Positions 35,783 through 44,175 of a stretch of DNA of 64,000 bases are shown in pieces. How positions within the stretch are numbered: the stretch's first letter is position 1; each line of letters opens with the position of its first letter. The notes beneath the pieces are model-generated. The model searched no databases. It was not told the origin of the DNA and was given only the letters and a program-made list of their open reading frames with translations. The DNA lies in contig CAZVME010000004.1 in NCBI GenBank assembly GCA_964628835.1, forward strand, positions 1 through 64,000, in the 5' to 3' direction. The translations under genes and the position numbers were made by a program. The DNA comes from JAAGZL01 sp964628835. Lineage in GTDB: Bacteria; Pseudomonadota; Gammaproteobacteria; Chromatiales; Chromatiaceae.

Positions 35783-38700
35783 ATGCCAGCCACAACAGAG
35801 TCATACATAAACTCTAATTCAGCAAGAGCCTGGATTGTGCTTCTGTTTCTCTGCCTGCTACCAATTCCAACAATCGCACAACAAAGCGGTGAACCGCTAA
35901 CCCTGCAACTAAAATGGAAACATCAATTCCAGTTCGCCGGTTACTACATAGCACTGGAAAAGGGTTATTACGCGGAGGTCGGCCTGGATGTAACCATCCA
36001 ACCACACGGTGGAATCAAATCACCCACTGCTACCATGCTTGCTGGCAACGCTGATTACGCCGTAACCAGCTCAGACATCGTAATCCACCGGGCATTGGGA
36101 GAACCTGTAGTTGCACTTGGTGCGATCTTTCAGCACAGCGCCTACGGCTTCCTGGTCAGGGAAGACTCCGGTATCAAAAGTGTAGAAGATTTTGCTGGGC
36201 GCAAGGTAATGCTGGGCACTGGCAGTCAGGATGCGGCACTCCAGGCCACACTCAGAAGCGCCGGAATAAAACCAGCAGACATCACCCAGCTCCCCTCCAG
36301 CTTCGATGTGAACTCCCTGATCCAGGGAGAGACAGATGTATTCAATGCCTATGTAACCGATCAAAGATTCAGCCTGGAGCAGGCTGGTGTTGCCGGACGC
36401 TATATCTTACCCATCAAGTATGGCGTGGATTTCTATGGTGATGTCCTGGTAACCACCGAAAAAGAGATTGAACAACATCCAGAAAGAGTTGATAGATTTC
36501 TGCAGGCCAGCCTCAAGGGTTGGGATTATGCCCTGACACACCAGGATGAAGCCATTGACCTGATTCAAAAAAAATATAATAGCCAGAGGATGAATTACAA
36601 ACATCTGGCGTTTGAGGCTCACGCCACCCGGGAGTTGATCCAACCACTACTGGTCACCCTTGGGCACATGAACCCAGCCCGCTGGAAACAGATCAAAAAC
36701 ACCCTGGAGGAGCATGGCTTCATCAAACCAGGCAGTAGCATAGATGGCCTCATCTACAAACCCACCACCACAGAAAATGCCTGGGCCAACTTAATTGCCA
36801 GACATGGCATCGCTCTGGGTCTTGGAACACTGGTAGTCTACATAATCGTCCTGCTGTTGCTGCTGTTAAAAGTACACCGGCGGTACCGCAGCAGCACAGT
36901 GGAATTGGCAAAGAGTGAGCGTCGTCTGCGTGGAGCACAAGAACACGCAAACATTGGCCACTGGTCATTATCAGCAGACAATAGTGGTGCGCAGTGGTCT
37001 GATCAGGTCTATCACATCTTCGGTCTGGACCCATCAATGCCATCAGACGATGAGACACTTAAATCCATTATGCGTAGTGATGAATACGCAAGCATGCAGG
37101 AATCCATCAGAAACAGCTTGAATACCGGCCAAGAGCACCACATGGAGTATCGCATTAGCAGACCTGATGGGAGTGAATGCTGGGTGGAGTGCCGCGGGCT
37201 CCCTAGCACAAGCACAGACGGCAAGACTGACAAAATATCCGGTTTCATTCAGGACATAACCAATAGAAAGCGGATCGAAGAGGAACTGAGATCCGAGCGG
37301 GATTTTGCTGAAGACCTAATCAACTTGGCCCGGGCAATCGTATTGGTATTAGACACACAAGGTAAAATTATTCGATTCAACCAATACCTGGAAGATATAT
37401 CAGGCTATAGCCTGGAGGAGGTCAAAGGCAAAGACTGGTTCACCACTTTTCTTCCGGCAATGGACCATGAAAGGATCAAGATCCTATTCCAAGCGGCCAT
37501 AAAGGGCATTCACACCAAGGGCAATATCAATCAGATTCGCACCAAAGCGGAAGATAAACTGGATATTGAGTGGTATGACACAACCATAACCGACAGTGAT
37601 GGCAACACTACGGGATTATTGATAATTGGCCAGGACATCACCCAACGCATCCAGGCGGAGAAAGAGCAGAAGAGATTGCGGTCAGATCTACAACGAGCCC
37701 AAAAGATGGATGCCATGGGGCAACTTACCGGTGGTGTAGCCCATGACTTCAATAATCTATTGGGCATCATCGTTGCCAATCTGGATATGCTTAAGGCTGA
37801 AGTTGCTGGCAGTGGCCCTGCAATGCGGCGATGTGAATCCGCACTCAGCGCGGCGCTGCGCGGCTCTGACCTCACCAAACGCCTGCTGGCCTTCTCCAGC
37901 CACGCCCCCACAGAGGCCGTACTACTGAATATAAATTACGTCATCAACGACATACTGGAGATGATAGAGAAATCCCTTACTGCATCCATTAGGGTTGAGA
38001 CGACACTGGCATATGATCTCTGGCTTACCACCATCAACCCAGGTGAGTTAGAGGACACCCTGATCAATCTGGCAATCAATGCCAGGGATGCGATGCCCAA
38101 TGGCGGCGACCTTTGCATTGAAACTACAAACATCACACTGAACCAGAACGATATTGAAGACCACTACAATGTAGCAACCGGAGATTATGTACAACTGGTT
38201 GTCAGTGATAATGGAGTTGGCATACCGGAAGATATCCTGGAGCGCGTATATGAACCTTTCTTCTCAACCAAACCACAGGGACAAGGCACCGGGCTTGGGC
38301 TTAGCATGGTGTATGGTTTCACCCAAAGCGTAGATGGCCATATTAAAATCACTTCCGTACCCGAACAAGGCACCAAGGTAGAGATACTCCTACCTCGTAG
38401 CACCACGGCTCCAGACACCACTATCACATCAGATCAGCCCTCATCCACCAACAATGAAATCATACTTGTGGTGGATGATGAAATAGAACTGGCCCTTATC
38501 GCCAAGACATCACTAAATCTGATTGGCTACAGGGTATTGACCGCACACAACGCCACCGAGGCACTCAAACTGCTGGAACAAAATCACAATATAGCTCTCA
38601 TGTTCAGCGATATCATCATGTCCGGTGGAATGAACGGGTTTGACCTGGCGAAAGAGGCAAAAAGACAACATCCACAGCTGAAGATTCTTTTGGCCTCCGG

Positions 38701-38818
38701 TTTCACCCAGGACCTGGACCACGAAATGTTTGAACAATATGGAAAGAACATGCTGGTCAAGCCATACCGTAGCGAAGAGATGACCACAAGAATCCGCGAA
38801 CTTCTGGACAGCACATAA
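35783..38818 (+). CDS. Hybrid sensor kinase with THI5/NMT1-type periplasmic domain
   Basis: A 1011-residue protein. Signal or anchor segment at about 15-32, then a periplasmic substrate-binding domain (about 38-325, LKWKHQFQFAGYYIALEKGYYAEVGLDV) of the NMT1/THI5 pyrimidine-precursor family, transmembrane helix at about 342-364, two PAS domains (about 380-500 and 505-630), HisKA with His653 (GGVAHDFNNLLG), ATPase (GQGTGLGLSMVYGF) and a C-terminal receiver with Asp near 942 (MFSDIIM). It senses a small periplasmic ligand. No separate output regulator lies beside it. ATG start, no strong ribosome site. Confidence 0.92.
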   Translation: MPATTESYINSNSARAWIVLLFLCLLPIPTIAQQSGEPLTLQLKWKHQFQFAGYYIALEKGYYAEVGLDVTIQPHGGIKSPTATMLAGNADYAVTSSDIVIHRALGEPVVALGAIFQHSAYGFLVREDSGIKSVEDFAGRKVMLGTGSQDAALQATLRSAGIKPADITQLPSSFDVNSLIQGETDVFNAYVTDQRFSLEQAGVAGRYILPIKYGVDFYGDVLVTTEKEIEQHPERVDRFLQASLKGWDYALTHQDEAIDLIQKKYNSQRMNYKHLAFEAHATRELIQPLLVTLGHMNPARWKQIKNTLEEHGFIKPGSSIDGLIYKPTTTENAWANLIARHGIALGLGTLVVYIIVLLLLLLKVHRRYRSSTVELAKSERRLRGAQEHANIGHWSLSADNSGAQWSDQVYHIFGLDPSMPSDDETLKSIMRSDEYASMQESIRNSLNTGQEHHMEYRISRPDGSECWVECRGLPSTSTDGKTDKISGFIQDITNRKRIEEELRSERDFAEDLINLARAIVLVLDTQGKIIRFNQYLEDISGYSLEEVKGKDWFTTFLPAMDHERIKILFQAAIKGIHTKGNINQIRTKAEDKLDIEWYDTTITDSDGNTTGLLIIGQDITQRIQAEKEQKRLRSDLQRAQKMDAMGQLTGGVAHDFNNLLGIIVANLDMLKAEVAGSGPAMRRCESALSAALRGSDLTKRLLAFSSHAPTEAVLLNINYVINDILEMIEKSLTASIRVETTLAYDLWLTTINPGELEDTLINLAINARDAMPNGGDLCIETTNITLNQNDIEDHYNVATGDYVQLVVSDNGVGIPEDILERVYEPFFSTKPQGQGTGLGLSMVYGFTQSVDGHIKITSVPEQGTKVEILLPRSTTAPDTTITSDQPSSTNNEIILVVDDEIELALIAKTSLNLIGYRVLTAHNATEALKLLEQNHNIALMFSDIIMSGGMNGFDLAKEAKRQHPQLKILLASGFTQDLDHEMFEQYGKNMLVKPYRSEEMTTRIRELLDST

Positions 38819-38845
38819 GGATCAGATTCCTACAGACATGTAGAC

Positions 38846-39538
38846 ATGAGCAGCTCGACCCCAGCAGGTAAGTTGCATATCAAACCCAGAAAATGGAATG
38901 CCATGGAAACCATCATTACAAGAAACTTCTGCATTAGACACCCAGGAAAGATCATTCGACTGTTCGGGCCGGGTGTTTACTTAGGCTTATTATTCAACAA
39001 AAAGAAAGGCCTGCTTGAGCACCTGACCAACAAGTACGCCTCCACAGGAATACCCATGCCAGGCCCGGTGGGCAATGCCTACAAATTATCGGCATTGATC
39101 GAGTTTCGTGTTGCCAGAGTCTACCAACGTATGGCAGAGCAGTTTAAATCACATGCGGCAGCCCACGCCCTGTTCACGGACCTGCACAACGAAGAGATAG
39201 AGCATGGACGTCTGATGTTACTGTGTTATTACACCGTAGAGCTAACACCATCAATTAAGTTTATTCCCAACATTAGTGATCCAGAAATAACCAACACCCT
39301 GCATGACCTGAAGGTGCTTGAGAAAAGCATCCACGGCTTTTCATTAGAACAGGCACTCGACACCACAAATGAACTTGAACTTGGCGAGGTAAACATCATC
39401 TTCGGAAAACTTCTGGGCCAGGTGGGCCAGGAACAGAGCACACTATTTATGGAACATCTCAAAAAAGCCGAGGGACATAGCAAGTCCGTGCCCAGACGCA
39501 TACAGGCATTAAGGCGGTCCAGCTCTGCCGCGGCCTGA
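38846..39538 (+). CDS. Ferritin-like helical protein of unknown function
   Basis: A 230-residue protein. The middle part is helical and contains LIEFRVARVYQRMAE and HNEEIEHGRLMLLC, an ExxH-type carboxylate-His pattern as in rubrerythrin-like diiron proteins, with Glu residues of further helices (ELELGEVNIIFGKLLGQVGQEQ). The basic tail is RRIQALRRSSSAAA. Start at 38846 (ATG) lies 28 bases after the hybrid kinase stop, so the two are likely co-transcribed. Diiron function is plausible but not shown. Confidence 0.65.
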   Translation: MSSSTPAGKLHIKPRKWNAMETIITRNFCIRHPGKIIRLFGPGVYLGLLFNKKKGLLEHLTNKYASTGIPMPGPVGNAYKLSALIEFRVARVYQRMAEQFKSHAAAHALFTDLHNEEIEHGRLMLLCYYTVELTPSIKFIPNISDPEITNTLHDLKVLEKSIHGFSLEQALDTTNELELGEVNIIFGKLLGQVGQEQSTLFMEHLKKAEGHSKSVPRRIQALRRSSSAAA

Positions 39539-39615
39539 GGAACCTCAAATCAAATCATGCGCGGATGACTATCATAGCCGTCACATATTGCCAGGCCACC
39601 CATATGCCGCAAAGG

Positions 39616-40578
39616 TCACAAACTATTATAAACAAGCGCAATCCAGGTGTCAGTGCTGATAAAATCCCATGCCCAGGATGCCCAGCGCTTGTTGAGACCC
39701 TGTTTTTGCACAGATTTCAGGCTCATCCCAGCCTTCTTGGACTTTTCCACCGTTTTGGTGGTCTCTTGCAGCATCTGTAAAAAGACCCGTAGTTCCGTCA
39801 TTCCCGTAACCACACCATGCCCAGGAATAATTTTGGTATCAGCGGGATACTGTTCTAAAACTGCCTCAATGCTGTTAATCATGCCTTGGACGTTCCCGCC
39901 ATGTTCCAGATCGATAAACGGGAACATGCCACTGAAATACAGATCTCCCAAATGCAGCACATTCGCTTCCTTGAAGTAAACGGCAATATCACCAGATGTA
40001 TGACTTTTGGGAAAGTGCGTCAGTTCAATCTCCTCGCCATTAAAATAGACCGAGGATTTTGTTGTAAATGTAATATCAGGCAGCCCAGTCGGTTTGGTTG
40101 CGGGAACAACTTTCTCTAATGATTTTATCTCTTGTTTATCCGCCAGCAGGAAACGCACCGCCTCATGGGCGACAACAACCGCCTTACCGCCAAAGTACTC
40201 ATTAGTACCAGTATGGTCTGAATGCCAATGGGTATTAATAATATATTTCAGATCTCCGCAATCATCACATCTCTTGACAGCACTGAATACCTGTTCCAAT
40301 TTGCGCTCAAAACCATGCAGCATGTCATCCACAATCAACAGGCCATCTGCCCCTGGTAATACAGCAACATTCCCACCCGCAAATCCATCCAGTCCCTTCA
40401 CCACTAAGACATTTCCAGCAACAACTTCATATCCAATTGTGATGGGTTGCTTTGAGGTCTTTGTCTCGCCAGTTGCCGACGCACCAGAGCCAGCACCAGC
40501 AAATACCGACCCAAGACTGTTTGCAAACAATACCCCCATTATGAGGATAATAAGAACACTGCTTTTTCTTGGTTTCAT
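39616..40578 (-). CDS. Exported metallo-beta-lactamase-fold hydrolase
   Basis: A 320-residue protein with signal peptide (about 1-27), linker, and the MBL core with zinc motif HWHSDHTGTNEYFG (about 117-130), later HFPKSHTSGDIAV, HLGDLYFSG and PGHG. Members of this exported group (related to QPE proteins) include quinol- or lactone-acting enzymes and occur next to sulfur or methanol genes; substrate unknown. ATG at 40578. Alone on its strand here. Confidence 0.85.
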   Translation of the reverse strand: MKPRKSSVLIILIMGVLFANSLGSVFAGAGSGASATGETKTSKQPITIGYEVVAGNVLVVKGLDGFAGGNVAVLPGADGLLIVDDMLHGFERKLEQVFSAVKRCDDCGDLKYIINTHWHSDHTGTNEYFGGKAVVVAHEAVRFLLADKQEIKSLEKVVPATKPTGLPDITFTTKSSVYFNGEEIELTHFPKSHTSGDIAVYFKEANVLHLGDLYFSGMFPFIDLEHGGNVQGMINSIEAVLEQYPADTKIIPGHGVVTGMTELRVFLQMLQETTKTVEKSKKAGMSLKSVQKQGLNKRWASWAWDFISTDTWIALVYNSL

Positions 40579-40880
40579 AATGCTTGCCTATACATTTGTT
40601 GGTGGTTATTTAATACATCACTTTTACGCATAGCTAATGTTTGCGTAACCTGCCATAGCCCATGCAGCAGTTGGACATCCAGTCCACGAACTATTAGATG
40701 CCCACTTTTTAACCATTCTGGACCGTAAGTAATACTATTTTTAGATTATTCAAATAGTAAATACAAGATTGTATATGCGGAACGAGCCATATCGATTCAT
40801 TTCCAGCTGAAAATTATTATCATGCTATTATCCCCTCCTAGACTAAGCTAGGTAACAGCTCACCACGAGAGCCTAAAGAT
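40579..40880. other. Divergent intergenic region
   Basis: About 300 bases between the MBL gene (minus) and the small gene (plus). AT-rich, with a small hairpin (CCTAG-ACTAAG-CTAGG near 40838-40853). No reading frame of interest. Confidence 0.4.
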
Positions 40881-41135
40881 ATGGAACCGAAAGAAACAGT
40901 GGCAAACCAAGAAATGGTATCCGAACAATCAAAGATTTTGTCAGCACTAGAAACCAGCCGCGTTCTCACCAGAGAGGACGACTGGTATCGAGTACACAGC
41001 TTTGAAGCCCTACCTGAAAATATTAGCGACAGAATCGCCAAACTAGAGCAGGATGATCACGGCATAAGGGTTAAATTCTTCAACCAGTCTGAGTTGGACG
41101 CCGCAGTCAAAGAGCTGAAGATACCTACCATGTAG
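40881..41135 (+). CDS. Small hypothetical protein
   Basis: An 84-residue acidic protein without signal or membrane segment, ending DAAVKELKIPTM. The conserved-looking parts are TREDDWYRVHSFEALPENISDRIAKLE and VKFFNQSELDAAVKEL. I do not recognise the family. The ribosome site is weak (GAGAGCC). It precedes the wrecked membrane-protein gene. Confidence 0.5.
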   Translation: MEPKETVANQEMVSEQSKILSALETSRVLTREDDWYRVHSFEALPENISDRIAKLEQDDHGIRVKFFNQSELDAAVKELKIPTM

Positions 41136-41177
41136 ACACACACCAGCTGTTGCAGTTAATAACGAGGAGCTATACAA

Positions 41178-41569
41178 ATAGGCAAGCGCTTTCCATTAGC
41201 GATAGTTGCGATTTTCCTCACGATCCATTATGGATTTTGTTATTCACAGCATACTTCTTCAGCCCACCTATGCGGCCACTGCACAACTTTGTGCGTCCCA
41301 TAGCAGAGATAAAGATGCTCCTCACGTGCATTATCACCCTGCTATTTTCCAGCGATTTTGTTTTGATTTACGGACTCCCGGTCAAGGAGAAATCCCTGGC
41401 CGCCGACATAAAGTAAGGAGCCATATTCGGCTTAGCCTCAGGAGTGATTGCCTTCAGCTCTTACGCTTATATGCTGATACCATTGATGCTCGCGGTTAGC
41501 TGGTTCTTCACAACCGTGGCGGAGTTAGGGATAGGCGGGATAATCGTCGGAGCCATGGTTAAAAAGTGA
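41178..41569 (+). pseudogene. Wrecked small membrane-protein gene
   Basis: Pieces of one membrane protein are spread over three frames: KRFPLAIVAIFLTIH (about 41184-41228), IMDFVIHSILLQPTYAATAQL (about 41227-41289), and RPIAEIKMLL...KEKSLAADIK (to 41413), followed by an in-frame TAA at 41414-41416 and then GAIFGLASGVIAFSSYAYM...IVGAMVKK to 41569. A strong ribosome site (GAGGAG, 41164-41169) is followed by ATA instead of ATG at 41178. The intact protein would have had about 130 residues and four membrane helices, of an unnamed small integral-membrane family. Confidence 0.75.
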
Positions 41570-41596
41570 TTAAGTATCAGGGTTCCACTCAGCTAT

Positions 41597-41629
41597 AAAA
41601 AACAAGGCCCGACAACAGCCGGGCCTTGT
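41597..41629 (-). terminator. Terminator of the rubrerythrin gene
   Basis: Arms ACAAGGCCCG / CGGGCCTTGT with a run of T on the minus strand, about 20 bases past the stop. It is also symmetric enough to stop plus-strand transcription. Confidence 0.85.
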
Positions 41630-41649
41630 AATTAACCCAAACCGGTCTG

Positions 41650-42228
41650 TTACCAGTTCTCGGCCAACAGCTCAAAATGAGCCTGAGGATGCACGCATGC
41701 CGGGCAACGCTCCGGGGCCTCATCCCCTTCATGCAGGTAGCCGCAATTTCTGCAACGCCACACCACCCTACCATCACGTTTAAAGACCCTTCCTGCCTGA
41801 AGATTATCAGCCAGATTCCGGTAGCGTTTCTCATGCTGTTTCTCGGCTACGGAAATCGCCTCAAATGCCTGGGCCACCGATTCAAACCCCTCTTCCCTAG
41901 CAACCTTGGCAAACCCTGGATACAACTCTGTCCACTCCTGCTCTTCTCCAGCTGCAGCATGTAGCAGATTCTCCATGGTGGTGCCGACCTTTCCGGCTGG
42001 ATAGGTTTCGGTTATCTCAACCTCACCACCCTCTAAAAACTTGAAGAACCTCTTGGCGTGCTCCTTTTCCTGGTTCGCCGTCTCCTCAAAGATATGGGAG
42101 ATCTGAACCAGCCCCTCTTTTCTTGCTGCTGCGGCAAAATATGTATATCGGTTTCTTGCCTGGGACTCTCCAGCAAATGCAGCCAACAAATTCTTTTCAG
42201 TCTTTGTACCCTTGATGCTATTCGTCAT
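41650..42228 (-). CDS. Rubrerythrin
   Basis: A 192-residue non-heme iron peroxidase. An N-terminal diiron four-helix bundle with two ExxH motifs (NQEKEH and VAEKQH) and FAGESQARNRY, and a C-terminal rubredoxin domain with CRNCGYLHEG ... CPAC holding one iron. ATG at 42228 has AGGAG 9 bases ahead; the frame runs on to 42279 but without a site. It reduces hydrogen peroxide, electrons coming from a reductase such as the neighbouring Fpr. Confidence 0.94.
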   Translation of the reverse strand: MTNSIKGTKTEKNLLAAFAGESQARNRYTYFAAAARKEGLVQISHIFEETANQEKEHAKRFFKFLEGGEVEITETYPAGKVGTTMENLLHAAAGEEQEWTELYPGFAKVAREEGFESVAQAFEAISVAEKQHEKRYRNLADNLQAGRVFKRDGRVVWRCRNCGYLHEGDEAPERCPACVHPQAHFELLAENW

Positions 42229-42468
42229 ATCTACAACTCCTGCATAATCAGTAGTGACAACCGGAACTGCTTCCGCCACCGGCCAAAAACCGGTCGCACA
42301 CAGAAGCCAATGTTTATTGGTTAGTCTCCCATACCACTCAATACAGGTATAGATGTTTGGGTATTAAAGCCAGAAAAAAAACCCAATAATTATGGAAGCT
42401 CTAAACAACTCAGAGATTCCATAACCTGAGGTAGCGTCTATGTGAGGTTTTACGTGACTGGTTACTGG

Positions 42469-43221
42469 TTAATCATCCTGCCAGTAGTGTTCTGTGGTTA
42501 CATGTCCGGGTTTACGCCGCAGGTTCTTTTTCAAGCCACGCGCGTCCAGCACCTGTTTGGTCTGCTTGATCATCCCCGGATTACCACAGAGCATAACCTG
42601 AGATCTGTCCGGCCTGAGTTCCAGACCAACCCGCTGTTCCAGTGCTCCGTTCTCTATGGCATCAGGTATATGCCCGGTCAGGGCAAAGTTGGTCTTCTCT
42701 CTGCTCACAAATGGGACCATGGAAAATTTCTCTGCATCACGGGCGCTGAATTCAGCAATGGCATCCCGGTAATTCAGATCACTGGTCTCACGCACCCCAT
42801 GCACCAACACAATTTTGGAGAACCTCTCCCAGGCCGTATCGGTCTTTAGTATGGAGATAAACGGACCGATTGCAGTGCCGGTGGCCATGAGCCAGAGCTC
42901 CTCGGCATCTGGCACTTCATCCAGGGTAAAGGTCCCAAAAGGCACTGGTGAAACCAGAATATCGTCGCCATCATCCAACTCTTTAAGACGATTGGTGAAT
43001 TCACCATTGGGGACGGTATTGAAATAGAACTCCAACATGCTCTGTGTGGGTGAATTGACCATTGAGTAGGGTCTGGCAATCAGTTCATCCTCTATGTTCA
43101 ACCCCAGCTTGGTGTACTGACCAGCCAGAAATGGCTCCACCGGCGCGTCTACCTGTAACACAAATAGTCCACCGGCATGCCGGACATTATTAACTACCCG
43201 ACCCTGTACCCAATCATTCAT
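42469..43221 (-). CDS. fpr: Ferredoxin-NADP+ reductase
   Basis: A 250-residue flavoenzyme (bacterial FPR type): FAD motif RPYSMVNSP, NADP-binding GTAIGPFISIL, VLVHGVRETSDL, CGNPGMI and the typical bacterial ending TTEHYW followed by QDD. Transfers electrons between NADPH and ferredoxin or flavodoxin, and may feed the oxidant-defence proteins here. ATG at 43221 with AGGTGG 6 bases ahead. Lies about 50 bases behind the membrane protein gene, same transcript likely. Confidence 0.92.
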   Translation of the reverse strand: MNDWVQGRVVNNVRHAGGLFVLQVDAPVEPFLAGQYTKLGLNIEDELIARPYSMVNSPTQSMLEFYFNTVPNGEFTNRLKELDDGDDILVSPVPFGTFTLDEVPDAEELWLMATGTAIGPFISILKTDTAWERFSKIVLVHGVRETSDLNYRDAIAEFSARDAEKFSMVPFVSREKTNFALTGHIPDAIENGALEQRVGLELRPDRSQVMLCGNPGMIKQTKQVLDARGLKKNLRRKPGHVTTEHYWQDD

Positions 43222-43271
43222 ACTAACCACCTATATAATTTCAGTTCCAAACAGCGACCATAACAAACGCA

Positions 43272-43778
43272 TCAGGTCCCCAGGGCCTCGATAGTCCAAC
43301 CAACCACACCTCGGTCTATCTCGGGGTGATGCCGACTGATCTGTTTATTTATCTCACCTACCCTCTGCTTTGGAACATCCACCATCAACAGGATTTCACC
43401 ACGGGCAAGGGCACCCCTTACCTCACTCAGATGCACATGCGGCACCTTGGTTGCAAAGATCTCACCGAGTACGAAACAGACCGCCATTACGGCCAATGCC
43501 ACGGCCGCCCAGATATACAGACCAAAGTAAGCGGTCAACACCAGGACCAAGAGGGCCAGGGCAAACACCGCAAGATCACCCCGCCAAAACAGACGATCAA
43601 CCAACCACACCCGGTCCCGTTTCTGGGCCTCTGATGCCGGTGGCAGTTTTGAGATATCGATATCTTCACGCGCCATGGCGTGTATCTGACCTCTAGCAAC
43701 TCCCGTTTGCCCTAGCTCCGCCACCACCGACTCTGCATGCTCCACATCGGGAGAGAGAAAATAGACTCTTCTAAACAT
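43272..43778 (-). CDS. Membrane protein of unknown function
   Basis: A 168-residue protein, perhaps DUF1269-like. N-terminal soluble part (MFRRVYFLSPDVEHAESVV...), two membrane helices (about 68-110), and a C-terminal soluble part (VRGALARGEILLMVDVPKQRVGEINKQI). The layout resembles proteins whose two halves fold like a GlsB/flavin-binding ferredoxin fold. ATG at 43778 has a good AGGAGG site. In front of fpr; both probably controlled by the palindrome at 43835. Confidence 0.7.
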   Translation of the reverse strand: MFRRVYFLSPDVEHAESVVAELGQTGVARGQIHAMAREDIDISKLPPASEAQKRDRVWLVDRLFWRGDLAVFALALLVLVLTAYFGLYIWAAVALAVMAVCFVLGEIFATKVPHVHLSEVRGALARGEILLMVDVPKQRVGEINKQISRHHPEIDRGVVGWTIEALGT

Positions 43779-43834
43779 ATCTACCTCCTGACCAATACAT
43801 ATTGCACCAATCCACTTATTCATACCGAATTACT

Positions 43835-43853
43835 ACCTAGTATTATACTAGGT
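43835..43853. promoter_or_regulatory. Palindromic operator overlapping a -10 box
   Basis: ACCTAGTA-tta-TACTAGGT: 8-base arms, perfect. On the minus strand the sequence contains TATAAT, a consensus -10, about 60 bases before the start of the 43272-43778 gene. A protein bound here would block that promoter. The shape suits an Rrf2-type repressor, though the family is a guess. Confidence 0.55.
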
Positions 43854-44175
43854 TATTAGGAATGCAAGCACTTCCTAAACTAGTTATTTGGAGGACACCT
43901 ATCTTCAGGAACTGGAAACAGAACCGCCATTAGAGCGATTAGCTTTATTTACCTGCGCGTCATTTTAATATACAAATTTCGTTTTTTAATCTACATGCTT
44001 GTAATTATTTGTTTTATCTATATTCCGCGATGGACATCCATACCCATCAAGAATACGTTTTTTAACTATTGTTATGTAATTAACTAACTAAAAGCGCAGA
44101 TAGTTACAGCAGCAATAATCAGCTGTGAATTTGGGGCTTTCGAGCCCCATTCAGACAATCAACCTGGTATTAATA
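43854..44175. other. Promoter region of aceEF
   Basis: About 320 bases, strongly AT-rich, without reading frames. It should hold the aceE promoter. An imperfect second copy of the CCTAA..CTAG pattern follows at about 43894-43905. Confidence 0.4.

Noticed and set aside
44125..44175. Longer N-terminus of AceE
   Set aside because: Adds residues without similarity; the start at 44176 gives the normal MSE beginning.
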